Assembly (NCBI RefSeq): GCF_001064145.1
Contig: NZ_JVOJ01000050.1
Location: 33,836-97,835, forward strand
Direction: 5' to 3'
DNA: 64,000 bases
Origin: Sanguibacter keddieii
GTDB lineage: Bacteria; Actinomycetota; Actinomycetes; Actinomycetales; Actinomycetaceae
Part shown: positions 60,468 to 64,000 of the stretch, in pieces
Numbering within the stretch: position 1 is the stretch's first letter
Layout: the number at the start of each line of letters is the position of its first letter
The notes under the pieces: generated by a model
Database searches by the model: none
What the model was told of the DNA's origin: nothing
The model's input: the letters and a program-made list of their open reading frames with translations, nothing else
Made by a program: the position numbers and the translations under genes

Positions 60468-61106
60468 ATCAGCGAGACTCGCATCAATGAGCGTATTCGA
60501 GTCCCCGAGGTTCGCCTCGTGGGACCCGGAGGTGAACAGGTCGGCGTCGTCCGAGTCGAGGACGCGCTACGTCTCGCCGAAGAGGCTGGACTCGACCTGG
60601 TTGAGGTTGCGCCGAACGCCAAGCCGCCCGTCGCAAAGCTCATGGATTACGGCAAGTACAAGTACGAAGCCGCCCAGAAGGCCCGCGATGCTCGCCGCAA
60701 CCAGGCGAACACGCAGCTGAAGGAAATCCGCTTCCGACTGAAGATCGACGATCATGACTTCGGCGTCAAGAAGGGCCACGTGGAGCGCTTCCTGTCCGCC
60801 GGCGACAAGGTCAAGGTCATGATCATGTTCCGCGGTCGAGAGCAGTCTCGCCCCGAGGCTGGCGTTCGCCTCCTGCAGCGCCTCGCCGAGGAGATTGGTG
60901 ACCTTGCCACCGTCGAGTCGATGCCCCGTCAGGACGGGCGCAACATGACGATGGTGCTGGCCCCCACCAAGCGCAAGGCTGACGCCCTGACTGAACAGCG
61001 CAAGCGCCGCGAGGCCGAGCGCGCTGAGCGCCGGGGCAAGCGCGCGGAGCGCGCCAGCAAGGACCAGGCCCGAGTGGCAGCCGACAAGGCTGACGAACAG
61101 GACTGA
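60468..61106 (+). CDS. infC: Translation initiation factor IF-3 with an ATC start codon
   Basis: A 212-residue initiation factor that keeps 30S subunits free and checks start codons. The conserved opening [62 protein letters not shown] extends upstream of the first GTG (60519). The frame reaches ATC at 60468, giving (M)[14 protein letters not shown], preceded by GGAAGGAG 6 nt upstream; no ATG, GTG or TTG is in a suitable place. E. coli infC starts with ATT for IF3 autoregulation, so an ATC start here fits. The C-terminal domain and a basic, Arg/Lys/Glu-rich tail (about 175-212) follow. Confidence 0.9.
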   Translation: MSETRINERIRVPEVRLVGPGGEQVGVVRVEDALRLAEEAGLDLVEVAPNAKPPVAKLMDYGKYKYEAAQKARDARRNQANTQLKEIRFRLKIDDHDFGVKKGHVERFLSAGDKVKVMIMFRGREQSRPEAGVRLLQRLAEEIGDLATVESMPRQDGRNMTMVLAPTKRKADALTEQRKRREAERAERRGKRAERASKDQARVAADKADEQD

Positions 61107-61142
61107 CGGCGATACCCATCGCCTCACAACGAAGGAATAGAA

Positions 61143-61337
61143 ATGCCGAAGAACAAGACTCATTCCGGTGCTAAGAAGCGCTTCCGTACGACCGGCTCGG
61201 GCAAGATCATGCGCGAGCAGGCCGGCGCCCGCCACCTGCTGGAGCACAAGTCCAGCCGCAAGACCCGCCGCCTGGCGACCGACCAGGTCCTGGAGACCGC
61301 CGACGTCAAGCGCGTCAAGCGTCTGCTGGGCAAGTGA
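61143..61337 (+). CDS. rpmI: 50S ribosomal protein bL35
   Basis: A 64-residue basic protein, [44 protein letters not shown], matching bL35 throughout. GAAGGAA precedes the ATG. Middle gene of the conserved infC-rpmI-rplT operon. Confidence 0.97.
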   Translation: MPKNKTHSGAKKRFRTTGSGKIMREQAGARHLLEHKSSRKTRRLATDQVLETADVKRVKRLLGK

Positions 61338-61364
61338 GCTCGAGTTAGAGGAGAACAGTAGAAA

Positions 61365-61745
61365 ATGGCACGTGTTAAGCGTTCTGTCAACGCCAAGAAG
61401 AAGCGTCGTACCGTACTCGAGCAGGCCTCCGGCTACCGTGGCCAGCGCTCGCGCATGTACCGCAAGGCCAAGGAGCAGGTCACTCACTCCTTCGTCTACT
61501 CCTACCGCGACCGCAAGGCCAAGAAGGGCGACTTCCGTCGTCTGTGGATCCAGCGCATCAACGCTGCTTCCCGCGCCCAGGGCCTGACCTACAACCGCCT
61601 CATCCAGGGCCTGAACCTGGCCGGCGTCGAGGTCGACCGTCGCATGCTGGCCGAGCTGGCCGTGAACGACATCAACGCGTTCAACGCCCTGGTGAAGGTC
61701 GCCAAGGACGCGCTGCCTGCCGACATCAACGCCCCCAAGGCCTGA
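61365..61745 (+). CDS. rplT: 50S ribosomal protein bL20
   Basis: A 126-residue protein with the bL20 opening [70 protein letters not shown] and C-terminal globular part. In other bacteria L20 binds its own operon leader to repress translation or transcription, which makes the structured leader upstream of infC a candidate target. AGAGGAG precedes the ATG. Confidence 0.97.
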   Translation: MARVKRSVNAKKKRRTVLEQASGYRGQRSRMYRKAKEQVTHSFVYSYRDRKAKKGDFRRLWIQRINAASRAQGLTYNRLIQGLNLAGVEVDRRMLAELAVNDINAFNALVKVAKDALPADINAPKA

Positions 61746-61748
61746 TAG

Positions 61749-62597
61749 GTGAGCCTTATCGCCGAGCGCCTGACCGTTCTCGATAATCCCCGCGCCGATC
61801 GCGTGCGCAGGGTGTCGGGTCTGGTCGGGCGCTCGGCGCGTTCGCGCTCGGGTCTGATGCTCGTTGAGGGCCCTCAGGCAGTGCGCGAACTAGCCCTGCA
61901 CCGATCGGATGCGGTGCGTGACGTGTACGTGCGCGAGGACGCGTGGGAGACCCACGCGGACGTCGTGGACGTGGCACGCCGCGCTACGCGCTGGGTGCAC
62001 CCGGTGACCGCCGAGGTCTCGGCGGCCCTGTCGGGGGACTCGCAGGGCATCTGCGCGGTTGCCACCCTGGACGCGCTGTCGCGCGAATTGCCTGAGCCGA
62101 TCGTTGGTGAGACGATCGTCGTGCTCGCTCAGGGGCGCGACCCCGGTAACGTCGGCACCATCATCCGCACGGCCGACGCTTTCGGTGCGGTCGGCGTCGT
62201 TGCCGTCGCGGGCACGGTGGACGCAGCGAGCCCGAAGGTTGTGCGCTCGAGCGCCGGCTCGGTCTTCCACATTCCCGTGTGCGTGGTTCCGTCGTTTGCC
62301 GACGCTCGCGCTCTTATTCACGGTCGCAGCGCGGCCCTGCTGGGCACCAGCGGTGGTGCCGGTTCGCTCAGCCTGTCCGACCTCCTCGTGCAGGGAGTGT
62401 CGGCGCGCTCGCGCCTGTCCCAGTCGCACGCGTGGGTGTTCGGCAACGAGGCACGCGGCCTGTCAGGCGACGAGATGCGCCTGTGCGACGCGCTCGTGTC
62501 GATCCCGATGACGGGGGACGCGGAATCCCTGAACGTGGCCAGCGCGGCTGCGACCTGCCTGTTTGCGTCCCAGACCGTGCGAGGCATGGAAAACTGA
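61749..62597 (+). CDS. TrmH/SpoU-family RNA 2'-O-methyltransferase (TsnR-like)
   Basis: A 282-residue SPOUT methyltransferase. An N-terminal L30e-like substrate-binding domain (RSGLMLVEGPQAVRELALHRSDAVRDVYVREDAW) is followed by the trefoil-knot SpoU domain with motif 1 VLAQGRDPGNVGTIIRTADAFG, motif 2 WVFGNEARGLSGDEM and motif 3 VSIPMTGDAESLNVASAAATCLF. The placement right after rplT is the same as tsnR (Rv1644), predicted to methylate 23S rRNA. GTG 61749 is 3 bp after the rplT stop, so it is translationally linked. Its target nucleotide is not known. Confidence 0.9.
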   Translation: MSLIAERLTVLDNPRADRVRRVSGLVGRSARSRSGLMLVEGPQAVRELALHRSDAVRDVYVREDAWETHADVVDVARRATRWVHPVTAEVSAALSGDSQGICAVATLDALSRELPEPIVGETIVVLAQGRDPGNVGTIIRTADAFGAVGVVAVAGTVDAASPKVVRSSAGSVFHIPVCVVPSFADARALIHGRSAALLGTSGGAGSLSLSDLLVQGVSARSRLSQSHAWVFGNEARGLSGDEMRLCDALVSIPMTGDAESLNVASAAATCLFASQTVRGMEN

Positions 62598-62630
62598 GGT
62601 GCCTTCGCGGCGCGCCGGCGCGCCCGCGAC

Positions 62631-62636
62631 TAGTCT
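62631..62636 (+). promoter_or_regulatory. Leaderless -10 element of thiL
   Basis: TAGTCT lies 7 nt before the thiL ATG with no ribosome site, within a 46-bp gap after the methyltransferase. Confidence 0.6.
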
Positions 62637-62643
62637 GGTGCCT

Positions 62644-63639
62644 ATGAAGTTAGCTGAGCTCTCCGAGGCGCAGTTGGTGTCTCATTTCCGCGAGTCTTTC
62701 CCGTGCGGCGAGCGCACGATGATCGGCATTGGCGACGACTGCGCGCAGGTCGCGGCCCCCGAAGGATCATTCATCGTGACGACGGACGTCATGGTGGAGG
62801 ACCAGCATTTCCACCTGTCGTGGTCGACCGGTTACGAGGTCGGTGCCCGCGTCGCCGCTCAAAACCTCGCGGATATCGATGCGATGGGCGGGCGTTCTTC
62901 TGCGCTCGTCGCCTCGGTGGTGGCACCGCGCGATATGGACGCGGACGTTTTCCTGGATGTTGTTCGAGGCCTGGGGGATCGCGCTCGAGAGGCTGGCGCG
63001 GGCGTCGTTGGCGGTGACTTGAGCGCGGGGGAGAAGCTCGTCATTTCGATCACGGCCTTCGGCTATTGCCCGGGGCCGGTGGTGCGCCGTGACGGTGCGC
63101 GCCCCGGTGACCTCGTGGCAGTCAGTGGCACCCTTGGATACTCCTACGCTGGCCTTGATCTCCTGGAGGGCGGGCACGTCGATCCGTCAGCGCGAGGGGA
63201 AGCGCAGCTCGGCGATCTGGCTCCTTTCGTTGAGACGTACCGTGCGCCGAGGCCTCCGCTGGGCTCTGGCGTGGCGGCTGCGGCCGCGGGCGCCCGCGCC
63301 ATGATGGACCTGTCGGATGGGCCCGCGACGGATGCGGCGCGTATCGCCAAGGCCTCGGGTGTCGTCATCGAGTTTGATCGAGATGCCATCGAGGTGGAGG
63401 CGAGCCAGCTGGCTCCCGCAGCCCGCGTCTGCGCGGTCGATCCCGTGCGGTGGGTCCTGCAAGGGGGAGAGGAACACGGAATGATCGCCGTTTTTCCGCC
63501 GGATGCGCAGCTGCCTGACGGCTTCCGCGTCGTCGGCTCGGTGCGAGCATGCCGGGCCGAGGAAGAACCGCGGGCGATGATAGATGGCGCGGTCCTGCGC
63601 GGGGCGTGGGATCATTTCTCGGCAGATTCCGTAGACTAG
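62644..63639 (+). CDS. thiL: Thiamine-monophosphate kinase
   Basis: A 331-residue AIR-synthase-fold kinase that makes thiamine diphosphate. MIGIGDDCAQVAAPEGSFIVTTDVMVEDQHFHLSWSTGYEVGARVAAQNLADIDAMGG carries the metal-binding aspartates; VVGGDLSAGEKLVISITAFG, DLVAVSGTLGYSYAGLDLL, MMDLSDGPATDAARIAKASGV and WVLQGGEEHGMIAVFP (usually GGEDYELL) follow. No other thiamine gene is in the window. Start ATG 62644; the frame opens 27 codons earlier inside the methyltransferase end and is rejected. Confidence 0.92.
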   Translation: MKLAELSEAQLVSHFRESFPCGERTMIGIGDDCAQVAAPEGSFIVTTDVMVEDQHFHLSWSTGYEVGARVAAQNLADIDAMGGRSSALVASVVAPRDMDADVFLDVVRGLGDRAREAGAGVVGGDLSAGEKLVISITAFGYCPGPVVRRDGARPGDLVAVSGTLGYSYAGLDLLEGGHVDPSARGEAQLGDLAPFVETYRAPRPPLGSGVAAAAAGARAMMDLSDGPATDAARIAKASGVVIEFDRDAIEVEASQLAPAARVCAVDPVRWVLQGGEEHGMIAVFPPDAQLPDGFRVVGSVRACRAEEEPRAMIDGAVLRGAWDHFSADSVD

Positions 63640-63719
63640 TGTGATGTGGACCGCTGGAGTCTGTGTGAGTAGACAGGGACGTCAAGCGGCGTGACGACCA
63701 ATGATTGGAGTACATCAGG

Positions 63720-63905
63720 ATGACCGCGTTGACTGAGGGCACCCCGGCCTCGTCTCGACCGATGTCGCGCGTGGCGCGCAAGCTCGCTGAGTCGTCGGAG
63801 GAAATTCCGGCGACCGCCGGATTGTCCCTGCCTGCGCTGCAGGGTGATGCCTGCGTGCCGCCGACGAAAGCTCTGCCCGTCGTCGATTCGGACGCCGACG
63901 CCTGA
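63720..63905 (+). CDS. Small hypothetical protein
   Basis: A 61-codon frame (MTALTEGTPASSRPMSRVARKLAESSEEIPATAGLSLPALQGDACVPPTKALPVVDSDADA) with a GGAG about 9 nt before the ATG. It is low in hydrophobic residues, has one cysteine and ends in an acidic tail. I recognise no family. Third-position GC is high, which agrees with coding but is also general here. Confidence 0.4.
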   Translation: MTALTEGTPASSRPMSRVARKLAESSEEIPATAGLSLPALQGDACVPPTKALPVVDSDADA

Positions 63906-63973
63906 CAGCGTACTCCATACGCTGTCTCCGTCCGCTGTGGGCGGGCACGGCGTAGCCGTAGTGTGGGCGCTCT

Positions 63974-64000
63974 TTGACTATTGGCAGTCGTGGTGTGATA
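63974..64000 (+). promoter_or_regulatory. Probable promoter cut by the right window edge
   Basis: TTGACT at 63974-63979 is a good -35 hexamer; a TGATA sequence beginning 16 bp later at 63996 runs to the last base of the window. It suggests a rightward gene starting just beyond the window. Confidence 0.4.

Noticed and set aside
1..64000. CRISPR arrays, prophage, IS elements or defence islands
   Set aside because: I saw no spaced direct repeats of CRISPR type, no transposase, integrase or restriction genes, and coding density and composition are uniform.

Overview
This window is one contiguous piece of a high-GC actinobacterial chromosome. It looks vertically inherited throughout: there is no phage, IS element, CRISPR array, rRNA or tRNA gene that I can support. 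Gene content and order point to Actinomycetales, and within them to an Actinomyces/Schaalia-like member of the Actinomycetaceae; the family is an inference. Direct evidence for an actinobacterium includes ClgR, DUF3046, DUF3040, a LexA operator of the TCGAAC-N4-GTTCGA type, SepF/YggT/DivIVA downstream of ftsZ, a PriA-type HisA, an actinobacterial HelD, and many start codons placed 6-7 nt after a TANNNT hexamer (leaderless transcripts).

Layout. (1) 1-4166: the end of a CPLC-motif membrane protein, a DUF6273 lipobox-less anchored protein, two FtsX-type permeases with paired extracytoplasmic cysteines and an ABC ATPase, probably one export or metal/redox-linked ABC system. (2) 4264-15325: RNase J, a PfkB sugar kinase, FtsK, PgsA, ClgR, DUF3046, RecA, RecX, CinA-C and MiaB. 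This follows the mycobacterial Rv2752c-Rv2733c order. (3) 15711-26091: two YbjN proteins, MiaA, DapF, an RsmC-like methyltransferase, HflX, DinG, lactate dehydrogenase, then LexA divergent from an SOS-induced LysM protein, and NrdR. (4) 26162-35823: a variable block with an acyl-CoA ligase carrying an 11-residue-repeat tail, SerA, HelD, a PAC2 protein, a spermidine-synthase-like protein, DNA polymerase IV and DUF3040. (5) 36198-52493: the division/cell-wall cluster mraZ-rsmH-ftsL-ftsI-murF-mraY-murD-ftsW-murG-murC-ftsQ-ftsZ-pgeF-sepF-yggT-divIVA, headed by a textbook three-repeat MraZ box. murE is missing from its usual place. (6) 52564-63905: lspA-rluD, dnaE, an S4 protein, a hypothetical gene, priA/hisA, sseB, then the infC-rpmI-rplT-rRNA methyltransferase operon behind a structured leader with an attenuator, and thiL.

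How it works together. DNA damage control is visible as an SOS circuit: LexA boxes sit before recA and between lexA and the divergent division-inhibitor-like gene. Cell-wall precursor synthesis (murF/D/G/C, mraY), septal synthases (ftsI, ftsW) and the division scaffold (ftsQ, ftsZ, sepF, divIVA) are one near-continuous, overlap-coupled transcription unit under MraZ. infC appears to begin at a rare ATC codon, the kind of start used for IF3 autoregulation.

I found no obviously new defence or mobile system. The items most worth following up are the Cys-containing ABC cluster at the left edge, the infC leader with its ATC start, the repeat tail on the acyl-CoA ligase, the perfect hairpin inside pgeF, and the widespread leaderless-promoter grammar.
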